DNA of 64,000 nt from Patagioenas fasciata. Lineage: Eukaryota; Chordata; Aves; Columbiformes; Columbidae. Shown here piece by piece: positions 53,731 through 64,000 of this stretch. The notes beneath the pieces are model-generated. The model was not told the origin of the DNA, did no database searches, and saw only the letters and a list, made by a program, of their open reading frames with translations. The stretch spans positions 31,646,367 to 31,710,366 of the forward strand of contig NC_092525.1 of the NCBI RefSeq assembly GCF_037038585.1, given 5' to 3'. Within the stretch, counting starts at the first letter, position 1; every line of letters begins with the position of its first letter. The position numbers were made by a program, and so were the translations under genes.

Positions 53731-54932
53731 CACAGAATGTTAGGGATTGAAAGGGACCTCGAAAGATCATCCAGTCCAATCCTCCTGCCAGAGCAGGAAC
53801 ACCCAGATGAGGTTACACAGGAAGGCATCCAGGCGGGTTTTGAATGCCCCCAGATCAGAAGACCCCACAACCTCCCTGGGCAGCCTGTTCCAGTGCTCTG
53901 TCACCCTCACTGAGAAGAAGTTTCTTCTCATATTTAAGTGGAACCTCTTGTGTGCCAGTTTGTAACCACTGCCCCTTGTCCTATCATTGGTTGTCACTGA
54001 GAAGAGCCTGGCTCCATCCTCCTGACACTCATCCTTTATGTATCTGTTAACATTAATGAGGTCACCCCTCAGTCTCCTCCAAACTAAAGAGCCCCAGCTC
54101 CCTCAGCCTTTCCTCATAAGGGAGATGCTCCACTTTCTTCATCATCTTCCTTGCCCTGCACTGGACTCTCTCCAGCAGTTCCCTGTCCTTCTGGAACTGA
54201 GGGGCCAAGAACTGGACACAATATTCCAGCTGTGGTCTCACCAGGGTAGAGGGGAAGGAGAACCTCTCTGACCTACTGACCACCCCCCTTCTAATACACC
54301 CCAGGTACCATTGGCCTTCCTGGCCGCAAGGGCACAGTGCTGGCTCATGGCCATCCTGCTGTCCACCAGGACCTCCAGGTCCCTTTCCCCTACACCGCTC
54401 TGCAACAGGTCATTCCCCAACTTATACTGGAACCTGTGGTTGTTTCTGCCCAGATACAAGACTCTACACTTTCCCTTGTTATATTTAATTAAATTTTTCC
54501 CTGCCCAACTCTCCAGCCTGTCCAGGTCCCGCTGCATGGCAGCACAGCCTTCTGGCGTGTCAGCCACTCCTCCCAGCTTCGTGTCATCAGCAAACTTCCT
54601 GACAGTGCACTCTATTCCCTCATCCAAATCATTGATGAATCTATTGAATAATATAGGCCCCAGTACTGACCCCTGAGGCACTGCACTAGATACAGGCCTC
54701 CAACTGGACTCTGCCCCATTGACCACAACTCTCTGGCTTCTTTCCTTCAGCCATTCGCAGTCCAGCTCACTACCTGGTCATCCAGACCACACTCCCTCAG
54801 TTTAGCTATAAGGATGCTGTGGGAGACTGTGTCAAATGCTTTACTGAAATCAAGGCAGACCACATCCACTGCTTTGCCATCATCTAGCCACCTGGTTATG
54901 TCCTCATAAAAGGCTATGAGGTCTGTTAAGCA
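53731..54932 (-). mobile_element. CR1 LINE (copy B) inserted into the LTR
   Basis: Minus-strand CR1 fragment of about 1.2 kb. It encodes CR1 reverse-transcriptase pieces: DLIAFYEDITRW and FSKAFDTVSHSI, then [13 protein letters not shown], then [11 protein letters not shown], with frame breaks near 54730 and 54240, so it is not functional. The 3' end begins at plus 53731 with CACAGAAT, the complement of the CR1 octamer ATTCTGTG. It aligns closely with copy A at 3667-4582 and reaches about 350 bases further 5'. Confidence 0.92.
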
Positions 54933-54956
54933 CACCACATGACATCATGCTCAGCA

Positions 54957-54962
54957 TATAAA
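54957..54962 (+). promoter_or_regulatory. LTR TATA box
   Basis: TATAAA follows a TGACATCA element by about 10 bases in the right-hand LTR part, the usual order in this LTR family. The CR1 insertion ends about 25 bases upstream of it. Confidence 0.6.
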
Positions 54963-55131
54963 GCTGGGAGAAGAAGGAAGGGGGGTACATCTGGAGTGAT
55001 GATGTTTGTCTTCCCAAGTAACCGTGATGCGTGATGTGGCCCAGCATTCCTGGAGATGGCTGAACCCCTGCCTGACCATGAAAAGTGGTGAATCTAATGC
55101 TTTGCTTGCGTGCACGGCTCTTGCTTTACCT

Positions 55132-55137
55132 ATTAAA
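55132..55137 (+). terminator. LTR polyadenylation signal
   Basis: ATTAAA in the right-hand LTR part, before TGTCTTTATCTC, where this LTR family normally carries its poly(A) signal. Confidence 0.5.
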
Positions 55138-55256
55138 CTGTCTTTATCTCAACCCACCAGTTTTCTCACTTTTACTGAGTCTCTCCCCCACCTCACTGGG
55201 GAAGTGAGCAAGCGGTTGTGTGGGGCAGAGTTGCTGCCTGGGGTTAAACAACAACA

Positions 55257-58200
55257 GTGCCTTTAATAGCTGGTCCACAAAAACAAGTTATTAGCTGTCA
55301 CTATTTCCCATGACCTTTTTTTCCACACACACAAGAAGTGCATCATTTTCAGCACCAAGTAAAAAACTGGACTGAATTTGAGGACTGAACTGGCCCTCTG
55401 GGTTGGAATATATAGACCACTTAGGCAACTTAAAAAATATATCCAAACAGAGATATATATGAAAAATCTATTTCAGCATCCAGAAGCTTTATTCTACGTT
55501 CATAAAGGAGAAACTTTTAAAATATGCCATTATAACACAGTCAATACCAGACATTTCATTCTAGGGCAACGTCCAATTCTCAATCCCTTTTTCACATCAC
55601 TGAAGTAAAAAAAAACCCAGTTAAAGCACTAAACAAAATGTTGTCTCCCTCCAAACTTGTCTGCTACTACAGTTGTTCCCACAGGACTCTGTGATTCATG
55701 CCCTAGATTCTTTTCATCTATGAAGGGAAGCCAGTTGGTTTTACTGAAAGAAAAGATTGAGGGGTGATTTTTGTCTCAGAACATCAACTAATGCGTTTAA
55801 AATAGGTAAAATAACATTTTTTCCACATTTTGGAAAAGATAACTAACAGCTGTGACAGTTGAGCCCTGTGTTTTCAAACCCTTCAGACAGAATAAATATA
55901 TTTTTCACATTCAGTCAAAAATCAACCCTTCTATTTTAATGATACAATATATTAGATAAACCAAAATTGCTTTAATAAGCAATAAAGCTTTACTTTTGTT
56001 TGAATTTATTTGGAACTATGTTTTTAAAATAATTTTGTAAGCATCTTAAAAACTGTAAAGTTTTTGTAGAAATTAAAATATGATTGTTTCCAACAGTTTC
56101 AAGTTTCAAAACACTGGAACATATTGAAAGCAAACAACATCCATAATTTAAGGGTAACAAATTTCGCTGTATGCAGTTTACTCAGCAGTCCCAGACAATT
56201 AAATTACCATCGGTATAAAATATATAACACCATTAGAGAATACAGAAGAGTTATGTAAGTCCATATTTAAGAAGCAACTGTCTTTATTTAAAATATTTGA
56301 ATTTTATGTGCCTGAAAAATAATTACCTCTGCATGAAAAGTCATACCAGTTAGCTGTTTGCATAACAGTAGGGGGGAAAAACAAACAAACAAACCACATC
56401 TTTGTTGGTCATATTCCTCTTTCATCATACAGATTTTCTAACCTTTTTAGAGGTGAAGCCTCCTTCACTGCAGAATGGGATTATGAAGACTTACATTTTT
56501 TGCATTAGTAACACTGCCACTGCCCTAATAAACTTAGTTCTCTTCCATGGGTTACTCTGTTGCCTGAGAAAACAAATTTGTACCTGAAACAAAAAGGATA
56601 TTGAATGTGATTTCTAATTCAGCTGTGGTTTTTCGCTCTTTAGGTGACAGAACAAAGCTTGAATGCAAAACATTAATAAATGAAACCAAGTCCTAGACCA
56701 TAAGCAGCAATCCCAAGCACTATGCTTTTACAAATAAATGCATTTGTCGCTTAACAATGACTTCTATAACATCACTGCTTGTTTTCCCAATTACTTGCTC
56801 TCTAGATGAGTCAACCGTCTATGAAGTCTGACATGAAGATAACATCTTTTGCCTCTACATAGTGTACCACCTTTTAGTTCTGTAGCATGTGAAAGTGTTA
56901 ACTTCAAAGCACAGCATGGACTGTTCAAATACCGACATGATGACACTGGGCAGCGTAACACTACCTATGCCTAATTAATGCTTGTAGAATGCTTTGAAGA
57001 TATAAAAGTTTATGATTACTGACTAGTAACTGCACTGAACTAATACAAAAACAGCAGTAATTCCTACTGAAATGAGCGTGGAAATCATTTAAATTTACAC
57101 TATGCAATGCTTTGAAACAAAACCCAACATCTCTAATGTATTACAAAAATTAACCACATGAACAATGAGCCTTAAAATTAATCTTTACATAATTTAATAT
57201 GCCTCTCATAAATCTTCACCCCAGCTATGGAAAGCATCGTAGCTCTTCACATTTAGAACTCAGGAAAAAGGAAACAGGTTGTAGCAAGTACTGTCAATCC
57301 TTACATGAACATTTGGTTCGTGCTGTGGGACAGAAGTCTGCATGTTGTATTCCTGTAGTTGCCGTGACAATATATCACAGTCAGGAAGTATTAATATCAG
57401 ACGTCCCCTTCCCCAACATACACAAGAGCATCATCTGCTACATATTTCTACCCTAGGTTACTCGAGTTTATGCTAGACTCATCCACATAGCAAACCCCAC
57501 ACTTATGGGATTTATGAATGATTGATGTGTGGGATCTGGCGGATCCAGTTGGGTCCACTGTCTAATCATTTTGCTGCAAAACCTCCACTCCCCAAGTATT
57601 GGCTCAGTTGCACTTTAGCACAGTACCACAGAAAAGCACAGCTTCCAAGTCAGGCATTCACTGGGTCTGTTTCCAGGAATGCACGGCTCTAGCATACTTG
57701 TTTCCCCACATATCCAAGAACTGGGATAACTACTTCCAATGACTTTATTAATTTCTCAAAATTACTCACTTCTGTAGCTATGTTTGCATGGAACCAAAAA
57801 GAAAACCACTCATTTCAAGCAGGGGAAAAAAAAAAAAAATTCAAACTAAGCACAAACAACTTTTGAACCTATCATTCCTGATTTCCAGCAAACCTCAGCT
57901 GGCCTAGGCTAAGCCTCACTGATACTCCCTTCTAATCACTGAGTTAGACCTGGAATTCTCCAGTCACAGCTGGCACATTCACTGAGTGGCCTCTTAAGGC
58001 AAGTCCAAGGGATCAAAGAGCTAGACTGTCTAATTTATCTGTAGGCAAAATCTGTCTTAAGACCAACCACTGACGTGCCTACTGTGTAAGCTGTAAAGTA
58101 AAACTTTTCCATCTTAAATTAATAGTGTAATACTAAAAGTAAATTCAACCACACCATTCTTAACCATTCTTACATTCTTCCTTCCACATTGTTTTTTACT

Positions 58201-58600
58201 TGGTTTACACAAAATCACAATCCAACACTGGGAGACTAAACTGAGGTGTACATTTTAGAATAAGGCTTTTTCCGTGCCATAACGATCATTAAGTCACTTT
58301 ATACCCTTGATTTGGCACCGTTTCAAAACTATCAAAATATCAACACAGGCATTACTACGTAGAGCATAGAGTCTTCCTTAATGGAGGTACTTTTACAAAA
58401 TCTGAAGAGCACCATTTGTAATTGTGGCTTCTGGAGACTTTTTCCAATCTTGCAGAAATTACTTTCCAGTGTTTCAATACCAAACTCAACTAGCCACATA
58501 TAAGTAGTAAAATTCAAATACCATTTTAAGTATTTGACATCTAGGATCCTTAAGACCCCTCCTTTAAAAGTACCTCAGTGTAGTAAATACCACTATATTC
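55257..58600. other. Intergenic DNA
   Basis: AT-rich sequence between the LTR and the distal part of the DR1 3' flank. A 13-base A run lies near 57827. No gene or known repeat was recognised. Confidence 0.6.
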
Positions 58601-58629
58601 ATTATCCACAATGTCATGCAGACATACAC

Positions 58630-58635
58630 TTTATT
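58630..58635 (-). terminator. Candidate distal DR1 poly(A) signal (about 2.8 kb UTR)
   Basis: AATAAA on minus followed directly by GTGTATGTCTGCATG, another GT-rich downstream element. Confidence 0.35.
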
Positions 58636-59467
58636 AAAGTAACAAAAGAAAGATTTTGCAAGGAAGTCACTTAGTGAAAGCACTCTGAAACAGACTGTCG
58701 GAATAATTAGGGGAAAGCCACAGACAATCTCATCAACTCAGTATTTAAGAAACAGACACATCCTTACATGTTTCTCCTGAGACAAAGTAACAATACAGTT
58801 CACCAACCAAACTTTACATGTATATGGTGTACCAAAAGAAGTCAGTGGTACCACAAATCCAGAAATTTGGTCTTCACTGAACAGCTAGTACATGGAAGCA
58901 CAATAGGAAAGTAACACAAAATTCTTAGTTTGCTGAAAGCTCAGTGTAAAGATTCTCCCCCTGCAACTGCCAGAGTTCACTTTTCATACTTGAGGCGGAA
59001 TGGCTGAAATAAGTCAAGAGTTCTCTGCATAAGACTATCAAGACGAAATTAATTCAACAGGAGACTAACATATATTCTTATTTCCCCAGCTTCTGCCTGC
59101 GGTCTTTCACTTTGTTAAAATGGAAGTATTTCTGTAGGTTATACCTGATCTACAGGGGTTTTGTCCAGTTTTTCAAGTTAAGAAGGTCAGGTTATAAAAA
59201 TGCATATACATAAAATGCAATTCCCAAGAGGAAAGAGAGCAGGTCAAGCCCAGAAATATTGTTTACAAGCATTAAGAACCCCAGTAAACAGCAATGCCAC
59301 CCAACAGCACCCAGGTTGTAAAGACTTTGGTCACAAGAAGTGTTCAGTGGGTCAAAACAACAGCAGAGTTGAAATAGTCTTAACTTTGTCTTTTTTTTTA
59401 TAAATGCAATGAAGAAAACAGACTATTCATTAAATATAAAAGCAATTTTATAAAAACACATCAGAAT

Positions 59468-59473
59468 TTTATT
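59468..59473 (-). terminator. Candidate DR1 poly(A) signal (about 2.0 kb UTR)
   Basis: AATAAA on minus followed within about 20 bases by a GT-rich stretch (TGATGTGTTTTT), the layout of a working cleavage site. Confidence 0.4.
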
Positions 59474-61445
59474 GCTTGAAGAATATAGCATATGAAAAAG
59501 CACAAGAATGTCGAAAAAAAGTCACAAGGATCCAAACATATTACACCATACATACCAGATGCAGTAAAATGTTAACCTGAATTCTGCATCAGAAAAGAAA
59601 GGTGTGAAAATATACCTAATATTATTTAAAAGGAAAAGACTCACTTAAAATAGAAAGTGTGAAGGTGTTACAGTACAAATTAGAAAAGCCAACACTGCAC
59701 ATTAACATTGTATCACTAGACTAGATTTTCTACCTTTGGTACTTAAACCTTTACAGAAAACCACTTCCTCAGCCAAACCTTGCCTAAGATTTTTCGTATC
59801 ATATCCATGACAGGGGTTTTTTCTTTGTTTTTCTTTTTTAAACTTAAACATTCAAACAAATACCTTTCTGAGTTTTCACAACATTACTGCATTTAAGGAA
59901 GTGTTCACATTTATTCCATATGCAACTTGATGTATCTCAAATTTAAATCAAAAAGTCACTAAGTGACTGAGACCTGACTATATGCCAATTGTACTTTGTT
60001 CAGATTTATATGTAAAAATGGACATATTTTGTTTTTGCATCTGTATGTAAACAGACTGCTGCAGCCCTCCTCAAGAATTCAGACTAGAGCAACCTTCTGA
60101 GGACATAGGTTAATAAAACTATCCACATTGTTAGAGCTATGGGATCATCTACAGCAGCATGCAAGTGGCTTTTCTAGTCTGCTCAGATTAGTGTACCAGA
60201 AGATATGCCAGTATTACTTCAAGTAACACATTAAAACTCAGCAATGGACACTACTGTGCTTTATTTCAACACAAAGAACAGCTGCTCATCCATTAATCAA
60301 CAGAATTTTCAAATCAACTATCAAAAGGACTACTACATCACTTCTCTTCCGTGTATTGCTGATCACTCTTGGGGAATAGTTTATCAAAAACCTGGACTTA
60401 CCTATGAACAAATCTGAATGAAGAAAGTGTTATCTTTCAACAAGGTATCTTAGTAATTCGGTGTCAATCTAGTCTGGAGAATGTTAGCATTATGCTGACA
60501 ACAATGACTACTCAAAGTTAAATAAATTCCCTCTTTTATGGTAAGCATGCTCTTAGCTTCGGCTTTTGCCTTCTTATGCTTGAATACTTTATCGTTCCCA
60601 GTTACGTCAGTGGAACGAAAACAATTTTGTTTCATCAAGTTCCAGCTTTGTATTTCAACAATATGAATAGATCTGGACTACAAAATACCATCAACAACAG
60701 TTAACATTAAGTTGGAGTGAAAGAATAGAAGAGCTAGCTCTTCAAACCAGGTGGTCTTTGAAGTGAAATATTCAGTTAGGACTGTCAAAGGATGCCATAA
60801 TAAAACCATGGGTTTATTTTTTCACCCCTATACAAAAAAAAGACTGAATTTGTACAACTCCTATTAAACATACTTTTTCCTAGCTTGGTGAAAATGTATC
60901 ATTTTCAAATTTTAACAAGTGTGGTATTTGAGCATATAATATTTATTGCCATATACATCCTCATTTAAAAAGAACTGAGAATTCAGACTCTATTATGCTG
61001 AACTCCGCTTTTTTCCCATTAACAGATTATGTCTACTGTACCACTGCCCCAAAAAACAATTAAAAATTCTGAGTAAGATTTTATAGTTTAGTTAAAAGGG
61101 AAGAAATGCAAATGTGGATTTAGAGCTTCTTGTATAAATCTCACTATATTTTATAAACTCGTTGTTTATTGTAACACTGTTTATTGATCAAATAAATGAC
61201 GCACTGCTATCTAAAATTTCCATATACACCATTAAAAATCCAAAGTTGATATGATACTGAACCTTAAATCTTCAAGAGTTCAAAAAAAAGACAGTTTATA
61301 CATGTACAGCACACAACAGCAGACACCCCTAGAATACCAACTGCCAGTCCATGATGCATACAAACTTACAGGTAAGCATTCATTTCACTGTTTTCATTGT
61401 GCAGGAAAAATATTTCTTAGTAAAGACAAACTCAGCTGGTGAATT
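59468..61445 (-). other. DR1: Probable DR1 3' untranslated region
   Basis: Follows the DR1 stop on the minus strand with no coding potential. Several AATAAA hexamers occur on this strand: 61185-61180, 61170-61165, 60947-60942, 60818-60813, 60265-60260, 59915-59910 and 59473-59468. The end given here is the best-supported candidate, not a proven cleavage site. Confidence 0.55.
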
Positions 61446-61592
61446 TCAGATATCATCTTCATCATCTTCATCCTGAGAGGATCCTGCCTGATTGGATGCA
61501 CTGGCTGAGGCAGCAGCAAGCTGTGCCTGTTGAGCCGCTTGTTGCATCTGTAGCCATTCCTGCTGCGCCAGTTCTGCTTGCTGTTGTCTAGC
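61446..61592 (-). CDS. DR1: DR1 (NC2-beta), last coding exon, C-terminal 48 residues
   Basis: 147 nt including the stop. It starts after a TCTTTAG acceptor with ARQQQAELAQQEWLQMQQAA, continues QQAQLAAASASASNQAGSSQ, and ends DEDDEDDI and TGA (61448-61446). This is the glutamine/alanine-rich tail and acidic end of DR1, a protein of about 176 residues. Known role: the beta subunit of negative cofactor 2. It pairs with DRAP1 through a histone fold, binds TBP on the core promoter and blocks entry of TFIIA and TFIIB. It is also a subunit of the ATAC acetyltransferase complex. The histone-fold exons lie right of the window. The acidic tail differs slightly in order from the human one as I recall it. 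The gene order DR1 then FNBP1L, same strand, agrees with human 1p22. Confidence 0.95.
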   Translation of the reverse strand, partial: ARQQQAELAQQEWLQMQQAAQQAQLAAASASASNQAGSSQDEDDEDDI

Positions 61593-64000
61593 CTAAAGAC
61601 ATGAATTTAATTGTTAAGGCCATACATAGCTTGTGAACAATCTCTAGAGCAAGTTATCTTTAAAAGCACCTGCAGATTCCTTTTATATATTTTTTTATTA
61701 ATTATACATACAAAAACACATCTAGAAGTACCTTAAATATTTACACCAAGATGTTCAGCTATATTCTCTCTTCCTCTGAAGAGGTGACCATTTGGAGGAT
61801 TAACAGTTACAAAAACAAAAGACAGGAGCTAGTGTACTCAAGCTCCATTGTAAGGATTGTGCTGAACCACTTAATGGAACAATTAAGTGAGGTAAAGCAA
61901 CGGAAATTTTAGGGTTCTATTTCAAGAGATCTTAACATTAATCACAGTTCAGAGATGAGAACATTCGTACTTTTTTGGTTACAAATACTAAAACTCACAA
62001 TTATGAAGTCATCTAATTATACTACAAAGGCACACATTATTGCAAAAACGTAAAGCCATGATCTTACTTTGCTAAGCAATCTTTGGAAAGCAAAGCAATG
62101 CAAGATCTTCCCAAATTCAGGTATGCAGATTGAGGATGGCTTTGCTACAGAAAGGCACAGTCCTCTACTGGAAGGTACAAGATGTTCTAACAAAACATTT
62201 CGAATAGTTTAACTGGTGACCTCTCATTTTTCTATCCAGAGTTTTCACTTGTTTTTCAGCAACTCCTGTTGATTTCAACAGTATACTAGGCAATTGTGTT
62301 AAAAGTTAAAACTTCTATTTTGAGTGGACATCAGGAAAAAGTTTATAAGATTAAAAATCTTCAATCTACTTTTCTACTTTTACCAGTCTTCACTAAGACA
62401 CTAACAATTTCCTTTCTAATCCCATTGCACTCACTGTATTTTCCTACTTTTTTCCAAAGCATCAACAAATTTTACAGTTTTGCAAACCTTAAGATGCCAA
62501 AAGACAATGCTCTGGAAAACAACCAAAACCAGTTATACCTACTTAGCGATGTGAAAAAATGGGCGTCTTCCCTTATAAGAAATGTCACATTTCCTCAGTC
62601 TGTTCTAGCATTAAAATAAAATCTTTTTACAGTAGTAGAAAACTTTTCTCAATGAAGACGCTTCAGTATTTCAAACTTCAAGTGGCAGCAAAGTTACAAG
62701 TGTTGGAAAACAATTTAAGACATTGTAAAGTTTTAAACAAAGGAAGACATCAGCATCTGTACACATAGGAGAGGCATCAATATTTAGCACACACAAGATA
62801 ACAGTAGGGCTCCCTACTAACCCCATAACAATTAAGTTTACTGTACATTCAACCAGGTGATACAAACCCATGCACCAGGAATCAGAAGCTCAGCACTTTA
62901 CACTGGATGGATTGTTTTGTCAGTGCCTACCCTTGCTGCTATATTTATAACAATATCCCTTAGCCATTTCAAAAAGGGAAAACAAGAAGAAAAATTGAGT
63001 CATATTGACTAAGAAGCTCTAGAAGCATCTGGTAAACTTAAATTCTTCTGTGCAAGACATGAGTTTAGTGAGGAAGCTTCAAAACACCCCCAAATCTGTT
63101 AAGGGCCTTGTCTTGCATGGAAATCTTTAGACATGCATGAACATTGGGATAAGTCATTCCACTGACTGCAAGTATTTTTCATCATCCTAGCTACAGACAT
63201 CAAACATTCATAACATCAACAGGCAAGTACTTCAAAACTAGAGCAAGAAGTCAACATTAGTGTCATGCTCTAGAATATAAACAAGATTAGCACAAAGAAA
63301 CAAACATGCACTTGTGTAACTATTTATAAGAATAACCACAGCACCTCCAATAGCATATCACAACTAGAATTTCTGAAAAATGAGAGTGCCATCTTTGAAC
63401 CTAAGCAAAGATTTTTCCATATTACCAAAGACTTTTTAAAAAAAAGTAATTCATACAATCTTGTTCAACTTGCGTGCATTGCTATAATTTAAACATTAAG
63501 GCAAAGTATTACAGAATTTAAAAAGAACATACCTCAAGGGGTCATTCCTTATATAAAGTGTGAGTTACAGAAGGTGGCCACGCTTTCAGTATTTTTTTAA
63601 TGTTATTCAGGAGCTCGTATTCAACACATTTTATCTTTGATGCTTTTTCATTTTGTATACCACGGCAAGTTATTTGAACAAAACAATAAATAAAGAACAG
63701 GCATCAAACTTAGTACTATTTGTAAGTCTCATCCTTAATCCAGAAGTAGCCATACTGGTCTTTCTAATGATAGCAGTCAAAAAAAAGTTGGGCATACATA
63801 AATTTACCATAACTAGTTCACTGCATGCTGACAACAGCATTGTGGTATGCTGAAATTTTAAATGCCTTAAAATTCATCGTGCAATTACGATTAAAATAGT
63901 TGGAATGTTGTAACATGAAAAACAACAGGTTTTGGCAAGATACAAGTATAGCAAAGGGGAGAGAAGGTCACAGGAATCAGACAGGATAACAGGTAACTGA
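61593..64000 (-). other. DR1: DR1 intron (partial)
   Basis: AT-rich intronic sequence upstream of the last DR1 exon. I looked for the preceding DR1 segment (LENLGIPEEELLRQQQELFAK region) and did not find it, so the next exon lies right of the window. The 107-codon plus-strand open frame at 62296-62619 shows no known domain. Confidence 0.75.

Larger units (their letters stand above)
53498..55256 (+). mobile_element. Solo LTR of an avian endogenous retrovirus, split by a CR1
   Basis: The two LTR parts are 53498-53730 and 54933-55256, about 557 bases together. The LTR begins TGCTGGTTTTGGCTGGGG and ends GGGGTTAAACAACAACA, giving TG...CA ends. Direct five-base flanks GTGTC (53493-53497) and GTGCC (55257-55261) match at four of five positions, which fits a target-site duplication. 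The right part holds a TGACATCA element, a TATAAA (54957-54962), an ATTAAA (55132-55137) and the stretch TGTCTTTATCTCAACCCACC known from a widespread bird LTR family that I believe is ERVL-like. No retroviral coding region is present. Confidence 0.85.

Noticed and set aside
53747..54676. Plus-strand open frames within copy B
   Set aside because: Antisense shadows of the CR1 coding strand. The same pattern is seen at 4172-4613.
53498..55256. A complete endogenous retrovirus
   Set aside because: Only one LTR equivalent is present, with no internal coding region between two LTRs; the sequence between the halves is a CR1.
1..64000. CRISPR arrays, operons, tRNA or rRNA genes, bacterial or phage systems
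   Set aside because: None is present. The window is vertebrate nuclear DNA with spliced genes, and no regularly spaced repeats or tRNA-like folds were recognised.

Overview
This window is vertebrate nuclear DNA, almost certainly from a bird. The evidence is spliced genes with GT-AG introns, an AT-rich background with a single strong CpG island, CR1-type LINEs ending in the avian octamer repeat, and a long terminal repeat of a type I recognise from avian endogenous retroviruses. There are no bacterial-style operons. The species cannot be determined from the window.

Two protein-coding genes are present, both transcribed right to left (minus strand). From about 45.3 kb down to the left edge lies the 5' part of FNBP1L (TOCA-1), an F-BAR adaptor linking curved membranes and CDC42 to N-WASP driven actin assembly. 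Nine coding exons can be placed to the base (45284-45307, 17270-17385, 9253-9306, 7570-7717, 7103-7165, 5489-5593, 4855-4983, 3232-3378, 2403-2606). They sum to 990 nt, exactly 330 codons, with every junction in phase. They encode the whole F-BAR domain and the start of the linker. The HR1 and SH3 parts lie beyond the left edge. At the right edge is the last coding exon of DR1 (NC2-beta, a TBP-binding repressor of transcription) at 61446-61592, with its 3' untranslated region running left. DR1 followed by FNBP1L in the same direction matches the order known from human chromosome 1p22.

Layout: 1-2402 FNBP1L intron 9 (partial); 2403-9306 a compact cluster of exons 9 to 3; 9307-17269 intron 2; exon 2; 17386-45283 a 27.9 kb intron 1 with no CR1 copy that I recognise; about 44690-45950 the promoter CpG island around exon 1; about 46000-58600 intergenic DNA with an old plus-strand CR1 (47843-48766) and a solo LTR (53498-55256) split by a CR1 insertion; about 58600-61445 the probable DR1 3' UTR and flank; 61593-64000 DR1 intron. 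A third CR1 lies in sense orientation inside FNBP1L intron 7.

I found no evidence of a new multi-gene system. The points most worth a second look are the nested LTR/CR1 structure, the palindromic ATG/donor motif in the promoter island, the T-tract directly after the exon 2 splice donor, a small CpG-rich patch inside intron 5, and an unexplained open frame in intron 2.
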